DNA of 8,235 nt, taken from NCBI GenBank assembly GCA_900556665.1, contig USPX01000081.1:1-8235 (forward strand). Direction: 5' to 3'. The notes below the pieces were generated by a model that saw only the letters and a list, made by a program, of their open reading frames with translations, searched no databases and was not told the origin of the DNA. Position numbers and translations under genes: made by a program. How positions within the stretch are numbered: position 1 is the stretch's first letter; every line of letters begins with the position of its first letter. Shown here piece by piece: positions 1 to 7,944 of this stretch. The stretch comes from an uncultured Eubacteriales bacterium. Its GTDB lineage: Bacteria; Bacillota_A; Clostridia; Lachnospirales; Cellulosilyticaceae.

Positions 1-1
1 C

Positions 2-44
2 AAAACCCTGCTGGCGAAATCTCAATTTCCACTAGCAGGGTTTT
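2..44 (-). terminator. Intrinsic terminator after the ADP-ribosylglycohydrolase gene, possibly bidirectional
   Basis: An 11-bp perfect inverted repeat (AAAACCCTGCT at 2-12 and AGCAGGGTTTT at 34-44) lies 6 bases past the stop codon at 51. The stem can continue inward through a G-T and a G-C pair. After a small internal mismatch a second 5-bp stem follows (GAAAT at 16-20 with ATTTC at 25-29), leaving a 4-base loop. On the minus strand the arm ends in TTTT at the window edge. On the plus strand it ends in TTTTATCTTT, so it could also stop a convergent transcript coming from the left. What lies beyond base 1 cannot be seen. Confidence 0.85.
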
Positions 45-50
45 ATCTTT

Positions 51-1133
51 CTACCAAGCTGGATATTTTTTAAGCCAGCCTGGTGTATCTTCATATAATG
101 TATATAGATCTCTTGCTAAATCTCTAATTTCCTTTTCTAATTCCACAGGTACTTCAAATAAATTTTCCATTTTTTCTATGCCATAATATGCCCCTAACAA
201 TTGTCCTGTAATAGCCCCTACAATGTCACTGCCACCACTATGATTAACTGCTTTACAAAGGGCCACCTTTATATCTTTCCTATCCCCCTTAGTATGCCTT
301 ATCGTACTTCCTGCAATATATAAGGCCATAGCCAAAGCTTCATGGGCAAAAATTCCTTCACCTAAACTTTCTATTTTCTCCCTTGTAATCTCATCTTCTT
401 CTATTAAAACCAAAGCTTTCTCTATAACGTCTACACATTCTTTACTTTCAGGTTCTAGTCTTAGACGCTGTACAGCATTTTCTATGGCATAAGTTATTTC
501 TACCCCTTTTAAAAGCTCATTAATAATCATGGCTAATGTGCCAGCTGGCAAATAGGCACAAGGCCCTCCATGGGTAATTGCCGCTACTTCACACCCTATC
601 TCAAAAACATCTTCATTAAGTTTAACTAACCCAATAGGTGCAATGCGCATTAAGCCACCACACCCTTTACTATCATTAATTGGATGAGCTACGCTACCCT
701 TAATCCCTTTCCCCAGTGCTGTAATACTTGTAATCCCTGCTTCTCTATAGGCATGTAACTTTTTGAGTCTAACTAGATAACCATCGTAATCTTTTTCTGC
801 CCAATGTGGTGTATTTAGGCCTTGGGTATATAGCCATCTTAAATAAGCTCTAAACATCGTATGTGTAATATCACTTTTATCCCAAGCAATACCTTTTCTT
901 TTAGCCCTTGTAATACTTCTTAGAATCCCTTCTACAGTAAACATTGTCATTTGTGTATCATCTGTAATAAGTGCCTCTTTCCCTCCTGGTGCTGCTATAA
1001 GTTCTGTAACCCCTTCTTCTCCATACTCCTCTATAATTTGTTCATAACGTCTAAACTCTACAGGTGCCCCTAATGCATCACCTATAGCTCCCCCTAAAAG
1101 ACAGCCTTCAAAATACTTTAATTCATTTTTCAT
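51..1133 (-). CDS. ADP-ribosylglycohydrolase (DraG/ARH) family protein with an altered C-terminal metal motif
   Basis: This is a 360-residue, all-helical, probably cytoplasmic protein of the family that removes ADP-ribose from modified proteins or hydrolyses related ADP-ribose esters, using a two-metal centre. Visible signatures are GDALGAPVEF at residues 18-27, the metal-binding TDDTQM at 57-62, SKGCGGLMR at 155-163 and THGGP at 187-191. The C-terminal block NHSGGSD at 297-303 is followed by a GAITGQLLGAYYG-type helix. Family members normally have a D-x-D-(S/T) pattern in that last block. Here it reads G301-S-D303-I-V, so one metal-ligand Asp and the following hydroxyl residue are missing, and activity may be altered or lost. 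The start ATG is preceded by the purine-rich GGAAGGTAGGTGG. The gene is separated from the upstream receptor gene by a terminator, so it is probably transcribed alone. No partner ADP-ribosyltransferase (DraT-like) is in the window. The physiological substrate cannot be named. Confidence 0.9.
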   Translation of the reverse strand: MKNELKYFEGCLLGGAIGDALGAPVEFRRYEQIIEEYGEEGVTELIAAPGGKEALITDDTQMTMFTVEGILRSITRAKRKGIAWDKSDITHTMFRAYLRWLYTQGLNTPHWAEKDYDGYLVRLKKLHAYREAGITSITALGKGIKGSVAHPINDSKGCGGLMRIAPIGLVKLNEDVFEIGCEVAAITHGGPCAYLPAGTLAMIINELLKGVEITYAIENAVQRLRLEPESKECVDVIEKALVLIEEDEITREKIESLGEGIFAHEALAMALYIAGSTIRHTKGDRKDIKVALCKAVNHSGGSDIVGAITGQLLGAYYGIEKMENLFEVPVELEKEIRDLARDLYTLYEDTPGWLKKYPAW

Positions 1134-1185
1134 GCCACCACCTACCTTCCTAATACAACTTTAACATTTTATATTTCCATATTAC

Positions 1186-1191
1186 ATTATA
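1186..1191 (-). promoter_or_regulatory. Weak candidate -10 box for the ADP-ribosylglycohydrolase gene
   Basis: The minus strand carries a perfect TATAAT here, 52 bases before the start codon at 1133. The only -35-like hexamer upstream is TTGTCT (1211-1216). It is 19 bases away, longer than the preferred 17, and it touches the last pair of the receptor gene's terminator stem. The whole 1134-1215 stretch is very AT-rich, so chance matches to TATAAT are expected. A promoter in this gap is required if the terminator at 1216-1263 works, but its exact position is uncertain. Confidence 0.3.
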
Positions 1192-1215
1192 TTCATTAAC
1201 ATATATTTTAAGACA

Positions 1216-1263
1216 AAGTGGCTATTAACATGATAGACATTTCTCTCACATTAATAGCCACTT
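1216..1263 (-). terminator. Intrinsic terminator of the chemotaxis receptor gene
   Basis: A perfect 13-bp inverted repeat pairs AAGTGGCTATTAA (1216-1228) with TTAATAGCCACTT (1251-1263) around a 22-base loop. It begins 7 bases after the receptor stop codon. On the minus strand the stem runs into TTTGTCTTAAAA, an imperfect T-tract. The loop is longer than usual, but the stem position and perfection make a terminator the best reading. Confidence 0.85.
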
Positions 1264-1270
1264 ATTAAAT

Positions 1271-2749
1271 CTATACTGTCATTTTTCTTAATTGTTCGCT
1301 TACATCTTTGATTTCATGTAACTTCATATTAATTTCATTAATATGATTATTTTGTATATGTACAGCTTGATTAACTGCTTCAGCCCCTTGACTATGCTCC
1401 TCTGTAATAGCTGTTAATTCTTCTGCTTCTCCTTGCATTTCTTCTAATAATCCTAAAATAATTGTAATATCTTTAACTTCTGTTGTAATTTGCGCACTTA
1501 AAATATCCATAGATTCCGTTAAATGTTTAAAAGTATTATTTACATTTTGAACTGAATGCTGGCCTTTTTCTACTGCAGCACTACCTATTTTAACTTTTTC
1601 TTTTGTTTCGATTGTCTTACTTTTAATTGTTTCAATAATATATTTGATATCCTTCGAAATTTCTTCACTTTCTTCTGCTAATTTCTTAACTTCTTCTGCT
1701 ACAACAGTAAAACCTTTACCTGTTTCTCCTGCACGTGCTGCTTCAATAGATGCATTAAGTGCTAATAAATTTGTTTGACCTGCTATATCTGTAATACTTT
1801 CTAAAAACTCTGTGATTTTATCCATATTACTTTCTAATTCCCCAACAGTTTCAACAGCTGCTTCAATAGCACCATTAATAGTAAGCATTTGATTACTCAT
1901 CTCATTAATTGTCACTAAATTCTGTTCAATTTCTTCATTCACTTGTTTTGTAATATTATCTAGAAGCTCTGAAACTTCTTTTGTTTGATCTACTGTATTT
2001 TTAGTATTGCCTACTAAATTAACAACTCTCATAACGCGCTCTTCTTGCACTTTCATTCCCTGTGTTGTTTGACTCATCGCTACTGTTACATTCTCATTTG
2101 CTAGGGCTGTATCATTCATTTTGTCATTTACTTCATGTAAATTATCATTTAGAATTTCTGTATAGCTTGTAATGCCATCCATTGTACATTGTAACTTTTC
2201 TAATAAACCTCGAGTTTCCATAACCATAGTCTTACTATACTCCATATGCTCTCTTCCCCATTTGGTAATTACATATAATATCATAAGTCCTAGATTTAAT
2301 CGTAATAATGCTGGTAGGAAACCTAGTTGTGTCGTTGTAGGCCCCATTATAGGTATTGGTATAATCAACCCACATCCTATAATTAAAATATTTAAAAGTA
2401 TACTAAAAATTATATGCCCCTTAGGATTAAAATACATAGCTGACATACCTGCTGTTGCTAATAATACTATTATAATTTCTATTACTCCACCTTGTATATA
2501 GTTTATTATTAATGACATAATACACGATAATAAAGGTATTATTATCCCCTTTGCTTCATTACTAATTTTATCTATCCTACAAAGGATGCTATCTAAAGCT
2601 GGTAGTATGAAAATTAGAATATAAAAGAAAATATTCCCCCCTCCTAATAAATGTTGTCCAAATAATACAATACAACTAATCCATACTATACGTACATTAA
2701 ACAAATTAACTCGTTTTAAATCAAATTGCTGCATTTCTACTAACTCCAT
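1271..2749 (-). CDS. Methyl-accepting chemotaxis-type receptor with six membrane helices and no HAMP domain
   Basis: This 492-residue membrane signal transducer would pass a signal to a CheA/CheW kinase array. About six hydrophobic segments lie in the N-terminal third (roughly residues 20-36, 40-58, 68-84, 89-106, 112-135 and 144-162). The connecting loops are short, so there is no sizeable extracellular ligand-binding domain, and sensing may occur within the membrane. The chain goes straight from the last helix into a long coiled coil (from about 165). There is no recognisable HAMP domain. The conserved hairpin tip at about 320-350 contains the motifs [10 protein letters not shown] and EAARAGE followed by [16 protein letters not shown]. 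No C-terminal CheR-tethering pentapeptide is seen; the protein ends KMTV. The ATG at 2749 is supported by AGAGGGG seven bases upstream. The gene has its own promoter and terminator, so it is a single-gene unit. No che or flagellar genes are in the window, and the stimulus is unknown. Confidence 0.93.
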   Translation of the reverse strand: MELVEMQQFDLKRVNLFNVRIVWISCIVLFGQHLLGGGNIFFYILIFILPALDSILCRIDKISNEAKGIIIPLLSCIMSLIINYIQGGVIEIIIVLLATAGMSAMYFNPKGHIIFSILLNILIIGCGLIIPIPIMGPTTTQLGFLPALLRLNLGLMILYVITKWGREHMEYSKTMVMETRGLLEKLQCTMDGITSYTEILNDNLHEVNDKMNDTALANENVTVAMSQTTQGMKVQEERVMRVVNLVGNTKNTVDQTKEVSELLDNITKQVNEEIEQNLVTINEMSNQMLTINGAIEAAVETVGELESNMDKITEFLESITDIAGQTNLLALNASIEAARAGETGKGFTVVAEEVKKLAEESEEISKDIKYIIETIKSKTIETKEKVKIGSAAVEKGQHSVQNVNNTFKHLTESMDILSAQITTEVKDITIILGLLEEMQGEAEELTAITEEHSQGAEAVNQAVHIQNNHINEINMKLHEIKDVSEQLRKMTV

Positions 2750-2784
2750 TATAATTCCCCTCTATTTTTAATATTTACTTACAT

Positions 2785-2813
2785 AGTATACTATTTTTCC
2801 CATTTTATTTCAA
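2785..2813 (-). promoter_or_regulatory. Sigma-A-type promoter of the chemotaxis receptor gene
   Basis: The minus strand shows a -35 box TTGAAA (2808-2813), a 17-base spacer and a -10 box TATACT (2785-2790), each one mismatch from consensus. The -10 box lies 35 bases before the start codon at 2749, which gives a short untranslated leader carrying the ribosome binding site at 2757-2763. It lies just past the upstream operon's terminator, as expected for an independent unit. No motility-sigma (sigma-28/SigD) pattern was noticed, which suggests housekeeping expression. Confidence 0.75.
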
Positions 2814-2854
2814 CTTTTTTATATTTTATAACCCTCAAAACATACTTTTTAAGC

Positions 2855-2897
2855 AAAAAAATATAGCAATTATTATCATTTACATAATAATTGCTAT
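2855..2897 (-). terminator. Strong intrinsic terminator at the end of the leu-ilv operon
   Basis: A perfect 14-bp inverted repeat pairs ATAGCAATTATTAT (2863-2876) with ATAATAATTGCTAT (2884-2897) around a 7-base loop, 12 bases past the ilvB stop codon. On the minus strand the stem is followed by ATTTTTTTG, a good T-tract. On the plus strand it is followed by GTTTTTACTTT, so it could work in both directions, although no plus-strand gene precedes it. It marks ilvB as the last gene of its transcript. Confidence 0.92.
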
Positions 2898-2909
2898 GTT
2901 TTTACTTTA

Positions 2910-4574
2910 TTAGTCTAAAATTAAATTATCAATTGCAGCACCTGGTGCAACCATTGGTAATACTTTTTCATCTATATCGATAAAGCAATTTAATACTGCT
3001 GGTTTATGCGATTTAAGTGCTTCCTCAAAAGCATTTGCAAATTCTTCTTGTGTATGTATTGTGTAACCTTTTACCCCAAATGCTTCTGCTAAAAGTGTAA
3101 AGTCTGGTCCACGATCAAGTGTTGTTTGTGAATAACGTTTTTCATAAAAAGCTGTTTGCCATTGTCTTACCATACCTAAAGTTGTATTATTCATAACAAT
3201 GATAATGACTGGTACATCATAATGTGCAATAGTTGACAGTTCATTACAGTTCATACGGAATGAACCATCTCCTGCAATATGCACAACAGGTACATCTGGT
3301 CTACCAATTTGAGCCCCTATACTTGCCCCTGTACCATATCCCATTGTACCAAGACCGCCTGAGCTAATGAAAGTACGTGGCATTGTATATTTGAAGAATT
3401 GTGCTGCCCACATTTGATGTTGACCAACTTCTGTTGTAATAATAGCTTTACCATTTGTTTGGTCATAAATATTATTCATAATAAATTGTGGTCTTAAATT
3501 ATCACCATCTTGATAATTATATGGGAACTCATCTTTCCATGTTTGGATTTGTTCAAGCCAATTCTCATTTTCTTTACGTGGTACAAGTGGAAGAATCATA
3601 TTTAAGATTTCTTTCACATCCCCTACGATAGAAGCATCTGTTCTTACATTTTTACCGATTTCAGCTGGGTCTACATCAATATGCACAATCTTAGCATGTG
3701 GTGCAAATTTACTAACATCACTGATAACACGATCACTAAATCTAGCACCTAAACCAATGAGTAAATCACAGTTTGTAACACCTAAGTTAGAAGCTTTGCT
3801 ACCATGCATTCCTACCATACCTGTTGCAAGTTTATGTGTTTCTGGGAATGCACCAAGTCCCATTAAAGAAGTAGTAACTGGGGCACTGATTTTTTCTGCA
3901 AAAGCAAGTAATTCTTTACTTGCATCACTGCTTATAATACCACCACCAGCATAGATAAATGGTTTTTCAGCTGCCTTAATGAGTTCAGCCACACTTTGGA
4001 TATCTGCTTGTGAAATTGTATCTATTTGACGTTGTACACTAGCTGGCATTTCATGTTCATATTCATAAACTGCTGCTGTTACATCTTTTGGAATATCCAC
4101 AAGAACTGGACCTGGTCTACCTGATTTAGCAATGTAGAATGCTTCTCTGATTGTGCTTGCTAAATCTTTTATGTCTTTTACAATGAAATTGTGTTTTGTA
4201 ATACACATTGTAATACCTGTAATATCAACTTCTTGGAAACTATCTTTTCCTATAAGCGCATTAGGTACTTGGCCTGTGATAGCTACCATTGGGATAGAAT
4301 CCATATAAGCTGTTGCAATACCAGTTACTAAATTTGTTGCCCCTGGGCCTGATGTTGCAATACATACTCCAACTTTACCAGTTGCTCTTGCATAACCATC
4401 AGCGGCATGAGAAGCACCTTGTTCATGAGAAGTTAAAATATGTTTAATACGATCACTATTTTTATAGAGTGCATCATAAATATTTAATGCTTGCCCACCT
4501 GGATACCCAAAAACAGTATCCACACCTTGTTCTACTAAACATTCAATAAGTATCTGAGATCCATTTATCTTCAT
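2910..4574 (-). CDS. ilvB: Acetolactate (acetohydroxyacid) synthase, large catalytic subunit
   Basis: This thiamine-diphosphate enzyme condenses two pyruvates to 2-acetolactate (valine and leucine route), or pyruvate with 2-oxobutyrate (isoleucine route). At 554 residues it is full length for the family. The N-terminal pyrimidine-binding domain has FGYPGGQALNIYDAL near residue 22 and the catalytic Glu51 in SHEQGASHAADGYARATG. TSGPGATN and KDSFQEVDITGIT follow. The central domain contains GARFSDRV (277-283), at the position of the RFDDR motif associated with FAD in biosynthetic enzymes. The C-terminal domain has GGLGTMGYG (406-414) and the diphosphate/Mg motif from GDGSF (435-439) to the NN at 462-463. 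Its place in a leu-ilv operon supports an anabolic enzyme rather than a fermentative AlsS. The ATG has AGGGGG eight bases upstream, and the gap from ilvD is 20 nt. It is followed directly by a terminator, so no regulatory small subunit (ilvN/ilvH) is adjacent. Confidence 0.96.
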   Translation of the reverse strand: MKINGSQILIECLVEQGVDTVFGYPGGQALNIYDALYKNSDRIKHILTSHEQGASHAADGYARATGKVGVCIATSGPGATNLVTGIATAYMDSIPMVAITGQVPNALIGKDSFQEVDITGITMCITKHNFIVKDIKDLASTIREAFYIAKSGRPGPVLVDIPKDVTAAVYEYEHEMPASVQRQIDTISQADIQSVAELIKAAEKPFIYAGGGIISSDASKELLAFAEKISAPVTTSLMGLGAFPETHKLATGMVGMHGSKASNLGVTNCDLLIGLGARFSDRVISDVSKFAPHAKIVHIDVDPAEIGKNVRTDASIVGDVKEILNMILPLVPRKENENWLEQIQTWKDEFPYNYQDGDNLRPQFIMNNIYDQTNGKAIITTEVGQHQMWAAQFFKYTMPRTFISSGGLGTMGYGTGASIGAQIGRPDVPVVHIAGDGSFRMNCNELSTIAHYDVPVIIIVMNNTTLGMVRQWQTAFYEKRYSQTTLDRGPDFTLLAEAFGVKGYTIHTQEEFANAFEEALKSHKPAVLNCFIDIDEKVLPMVAPGAAIDNLILD

Positions 4575-4594
4575 CTTTATTTCCCCCTACTTCT

Positions 4595-6256
4595 TTATGC
4601 TTTAAAAATAGCTCCAGTGTTAGCTGATGTTACAAGTTTTGCATAACGTGCCAAGTAACCTGTTTTTACTTTAGGCTCTGGTTTCATCCAAGCTGCACGT
4701 CTTTTAGCGATTGTTTCTTCATCAACTTCAAGCTCAATTGTACATGCATTCATATCAATACTAATGATGTCACCATCTTCTACAAATGCAATAAGTCCGC
4801 CTTCAGCAGCTTCTGGTGAAACGTGTCCAATACAAGCTCCTCTTGTTGCCCCTGAGAAACGTCCATCTGTGATAAGTGCTACATCTTTATCAAGTCCCAT
4901 ACCTGCAATACAAGATGTTGGTTCAAGCATTTCTCTCATACCTGGACCACCTTTAGGTCCTTCATAACGAATAACAACAATATCACCTTTTTCGATTTTA
5001 CCACCTAAAATAGCTGCTGTTGCTTCTTCTTCACTATTGAACACTTTTGCTTTGCCACGGTTTACAAGCATTTCTGGTGCTACAGCTGAACGTTTAACAA
5101 CGCATGTATCTTTTGCAAGATTACCACGAAGTACTGCGATGCCACCTGTTTCACTATATGGATTTTCAATAGGACGGATAATTTCAGGATTTTTGTTCAC
5201 TACTTTTTCAAGGTTCTCAGCAATTGTTTTACCTGTTACAGTCATAAGAGTTGTATCTAAGAGATTTTTCTTAGTAAGTTCTTTCATAACTGCTGGTACA
5301 CCACCTGCAAAGTGAAGGTCTTCCATATGTGTTGGCCCAGCTGGTGCAAGATGACAAAGATTTGGTGTATGTGCTGAAATTTCATTAGCCATATCTAAGT
5401 TAAGTGCCACCCCTGCTTCATGGGCAATAGCTGGAAGGTGAAGCATTGTATTTGTACTACATCCAAGTGCCATATCTACTGTCAAAGCATTGTGGAATGC
5501 TTTATCATTTAAGATGTCACAAATTTTAATATCCTTTTCAAGCATATTCATAACGGCCATACCTGCGTATTTTGCAAGACGAATTCTATCTGCATATACT
5601 GCTGGGATTGCACCGTTTCCTGGAAGTGCGATACCAAGTACTTCACACATACAGTTCATACTGTTAGCTGTATACATACCTGAGCAAGAACCACACCCTG
5701 GACATGCATGATCTTCAAATTCTTTAAGTTCTTCTTCTGTAATTTTACCTGCTGTGTAAGCACCTACTGCTTCAAATGTTACTGAAAGGTTAGACTTTCT
5801 ACCATTTACATTACCAGCAAGCATTGGGCCCCCACTTACAAGTACTGTTGGAAGGTTCATTCTTGCAGCACCAATTAACATACCTGGTACGATTTTGTCA
5901 CAGTTTGGTACAAGTACCATAGCATCGAAAGCATGTGCTGTTGCCATACATTCGATAGAGTCTGCAATAAGTTCTCTTGTTACAAGAGAATATTTCATGC
6001 CTTGGTGTCCCATAGCAATACCATCACATACACCAATAGCAGGAATTTCAATAGGTGTACCACCTGCAAGGCGAATACCTGTTTTTACAGCTTCTGAAAT
6101 TTTATCAAGATGTGAATGTCCTGGTACGATTTCACTTTTAGCTGTTACAACGGCAACTAATGGTTTTTCGATTTCTTCATCAATATACCCCATTGCTTTA
6201 AATAAAGAGCGATGTGGTGTTCTACCTGGTCCAACTTTTACACGATCACTATTCAT
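4595..6256 (-). CDS. ilvD: Dihydroxy-acid dehydratase
   Basis: This iron-sulfur enzyme dehydrates 2,3-dihydroxy-3-methylbutanoate and its methylpentanoate homologue to the keto acids that precede valine/leucine and isoleucine. It is 553 residues and complete. Visible signatures are [17 protein letters not shown] (75-91), [10 protein letters not shown] (118-127, Cys119), [11 protein letters not shown] (184-194, with Cys185, 188 and 191) and NSMNCMCE. Later come [11 protein letters not shown] (430-440) and [10 protein letters not shown] (464-473), which carries the catalytic-site Ser468. In the N-terminal loop the sequence is PGHSHL (45-50). Enzymes shown to hold a [2Fe-2S] cluster have a Cys there; E. 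coli IlvD, which has an oxygen-sensitive [4Fe-4S] cluster, has PGHVHL. By inference this protein is of the E. coli-like, oxygen-labile kind, fitting an anaerobe. The start ATG has GAGGAG five bases upstream. It lies 17 nt after the acetyltransferase gene and 20 nt before ilvB. Confidence 0.97.
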   Translation of the reverse strand: MNSDRVKVGPGRTPHRSLFKAMGYIDEEIEKPLVAVVTAKSEIVPGHSHLDKISEAVKTGIRLAGGTPIEIPAIGVCDGIAMGHQGMKYSLVTRELIADSIECMATAHAFDAMVLVPNCDKIVPGMLIGAARMNLPTVLVSGGPMLAGNVNGRKSNLSVTFEAVGAYTAGKITEEELKEFEDHACPGCGSCSGMYTANSMNCMCEVLGIALPGNGAIPAVYADRIRLAKYAGMAVMNMLEKDIKICDILNDKAFHNALTVDMALGCSTNTMLHLPAIAHEAGVALNLDMANEISAHTPNLCHLAPAGPTHMEDLHFAGGVPAVMKELTKKNLLDTTLMTVTGKTIAENLEKVVNKNPEIIRPIENPYSETGGIAVLRGNLAKDTCVVKRSAVAPEMLVNRGKAKVFNSEEEATAAILGGKIEKGDIVVIRYEGPKGGPGMREMLEPTSCIAGMGLDKDVALITDGRFSGATRGACIGHVSPEAAEGGLIAFVEDGDIISIDMNACTIELEVDEETIAKRRAAWMKPEPKVKTGYLARYAKLVTSANTGAIFKA

Positions 6257-6273
6257 GGTTACTCCTCATTTCT

Positions 6274-6801
6274 TTATAGATTATATCTTACTTTCCACTT
6301 ATCATTTTTTACAATTGCCATGACAAGCACATCATAATACTTATCATCAATTCTATGGAACTCTTTTAAAGTACCTTCTTCTTCAAAGCCAAGACTTCTA
6401 TATAAATGCACAGCTCTTTCATTATCCTTTACAACCATAATCTCTAATCGGTGCAGAGACGATTCATCAAAGAACTCTATGGCTTTATTCATAAGTCTTC
6501 TGCCTATTCCTTTTGACCAATAAGCCTTTTTAACTGTAATCCCTAGTGTGGCATTATCTTTATGACGACTAGCTTCATAGGGTCTAATATTTAACAAACC
6601 AACAATCTCATCATTTTCTACAGCAAGCCATGTCAATGTATTGGTGGCATGTAGGGCTTTTATAATGCCAGCAGCCTCATCATCTATACTGGCATCATAA
6701 TCATTACTTGTTTTAGATAAAAATTCACTTTCATCGAAAATTTGCTCTTTATATCTTAAAACTGCCTTAGCATCTCCAATAGTTACTTCTCGATATTCCA
6801 T
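6274..6801 (-). CDS. GNAT-family N-acetyltransferase (RimJ/RimL-like) inside the leu-ilv operon
   Basis: This 175-residue cytoplasmic protein has the GCN5-related acetyltransferase fold. The acetyl-CoA-binding segment reads KKAYWSKGIGRRLMNKAIEF (91-110), with the pyrophosphate-binding loop at SKGIGRR. It is preceded by the strand LGITV (86-90) and followed by LEIMVVKDNERAVHLYRSLGF (119-139) and EEGTLKEF, typical of motif B. The C-terminal YYDVLVMAI strand is also typical. Such proteins acetylate protein N-termini, amino acids, polyamines or antibiotics; the substrate here cannot be told from sequence. The ATG is preceded by TGAGGGAT six bases upstream. The gene lies 31 nt after leuB and 17 nt before ilvD, in the same direction and with no terminator on either side, so it is very probably co-transcribed with the biosynthetic genes. 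It has no recognised step in branched-chain amino acid synthesis. Confidence 0.9.
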   Translation of the reverse strand: MEYREVTIGDAKAVLRYKEQIFDESEFLSKTSNDYDASIDDEAAGIIKALHATNTLTWLAVENDEIVGLLNIRPYEASRHKDNATLGITVKKAYWSKGIGRRLMNKAIEFFDESSLHRLEIMVVKDNERAVHLYRSLGFEEEGTLKEFHRIDDKYYDVLVMAIVKNDKWKVRYNL

Positions 6802-6832
6802 CTCTATCCCTCATCTAGTTAAAGATAAACTA

Positions 6833-7915
6833 CTATTTAATAGCTTCTACAACTAAGTTACCCATTTCTACAGTCCCAACAAGCTTCATACCATCACTCA
6901 TAATATCACCTGTTCTGTAGCCTGCATCAAGTACTGCTGATACAGCATTTTCAATAGCTTTTGCTTCTTTTTCAAGACTGAATGAATAACGAAGAAGCAT
7001 AGCTGCTGAAAGAATTGTAGCAAGTGGGTTCGCTTTATTTTGGCCTGCGATATCTGGTGCACTACCATGACTTGGTTCATAAAGTCCAAAGCTACCTTCT
7101 CTAAGTGAAGCTGAGGCAAGCATACCAATTGAACCTGTAATGATACTTGCTTCATCAGAAAGGATATCTCCAAAGATATTAGATGTGATAATTACATCAA
7201 ATTGTTTTGGATTTACAACAAGTTGCATTGCTGCATTATCTACATACATATGAGAATATGTGACTTCTGGATAATCTGCTGCAACTCTTGCAACTACTTC
7301 TCTCCAAAGTCTAGAAGACTCAAGTACGTTAGCTTTATCTACAACGCAAACTTTTTTATTACGTTTCATAGCAGCATCAAAACCAACTCTTGTGATTCTT
7401 TCAATTTCTGCTACTGAATATTTTTCAAGGTCAGAAGCAAATGTTTTGCTATCGTCTTCTTCGCATACTACTTTTTGTCTTTCACCGAAGTAGATTCCAC
7501 CTGTAAGCTCTCTTACAATAAGGATATCAAGGCTATCTCCAATAATTTCTTCTTTAATTGGACTTGCGTCTTTAAGTTGTGAAAAAAGTACTGCAGGACG
7601 AAGGTTAGCAAATAATTTAAGTGCCTGACGAATACCTAAAAGTCCTTTTTCTGGGCGATCTCCATTAGGGAGTTTATCCCATTTAGGTCCACCTACAGCT
7701 CCAAGTAATACTGCATCGGCATTTTGACATGCGTCAACTGTTGCTTGTGGAAGTGATGTGCCAGCCTGATCAATGGCACTACCACCTATAAGTTGTTCAT
7801 CAAAAGTAAAGTTATGTCCATAAACCTTACCTACTTGTTTTAATACTTTAACAGCTTCTTTTACAATATCAGGTCCGATACCATCACCAGGTAATGTAAC
7901 GATTCTATAATCCAT
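6833..7915 (-). CDS. leuB: 3-isopropylmalate dehydrogenase
   Basis: This enzyme oxidises and decarboxylates (2R,3S)-3-isopropylmalate with NAD to 2-oxoisocaproate, the direct precursor of leucine. It is 360 residues, the usual length, and acts as a cytoplasmic dimer needing Mg or Mn. Visible motifs are [11 protein letters not shown] (8-18), GAVGGPKWD (72-80), the substrate-contacting region [21 protein letters not shown] (87-107) and [12 protein letters not shown] (134-145, including Tyr142). [16 protein letters not shown] (192-207, Lys194) carries a catalytic Lys. The metal site shows Asp226 in [10 protein letters not shown] and Asp250/Asp254 in [10 protein letters not shown]. The NAD-binding signature is [18 protein letters not shown] (280-297). 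The start ATG has a long purine stretch upstream (GAGGGGAG, nine bases away, plus AAGGA). It follows leuD by 29 nt. Confidence 0.97.
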   Translation of the reverse strand: MDYRIVTLPGDGIGPDIVKEAVKVLKQVGKVYGHNFTFDEQLIGGSAIDQAGTSLPQATVDACQNADAVLLGAVGGPKWDKLPNGDRPEKGLLGIRQALKLFANLRPAVLFSQLKDASPIKEEIIGDSLDILIVRELTGGIYFGERQKVVCEEDDSKTFASDLEKYSVAEIERITRVGFDAAMKRNKKVCVVDKANVLESSRLWREVVARVAADYPEVTYSHMYVDNAAMQLVVNPKQFDVIITSNIFGDILSDEASIITGSIGMLASASLREGSFGLYEPSHGSAPDIAGQNKANPLATILSAAMLLRYSFSLEKEAKAIENAVSAVLDAGYRTGDIMSDGMKLVGTVEMGNLVVEAIK

Positions 7916-7944
7916 TTTCCTTATCTCCCCTCATAAATTACTTT

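Noticed and set aside
2172..2501. A 109-codon hydrophobic plus-strand open frame
   Set aside because: It is antisense to the membrane-helix region of the receptor; the hydrophobic look comes from the reverse complement of that region. No ribosome binding site or family signature was seen.
3757..3954. Short plus-strand frames inside ilvB, ilvD and leuB (also about 4764-4967, 5037-5315, 5490-5711 and 7202-7417)
   Set aside because: All lie entirely within strongly conserved minus-strand enzymes and have no independent support.
5895..6323. A 142-codon plus-strand open frame
   Set aside because: It is antisense to ilvD and runs into the acetyltransferase gene. Its composition follows the reverse complement of well-conserved ilvD codons, and it shows no recognisable domain. 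It is a shadow frame.
6816..6832. Small inverted repeat TAGTT/AACTA between leuB and the acetyltransferase gene
   Set aside because: A 5-bp AT-rich stem with a 7-base loop and no T-tract is too weak for a terminator or operator, and is expected by chance in this composition.
6898..7173. A 91-codon second minus-strand frame within leuB
   Set aside because: It overlaps the conserved C-terminal half of leuB in another frame and contains a frame-shifted version of the same region. LeuB itself is intact, so this is neither a frameshift remnant nor a gene.
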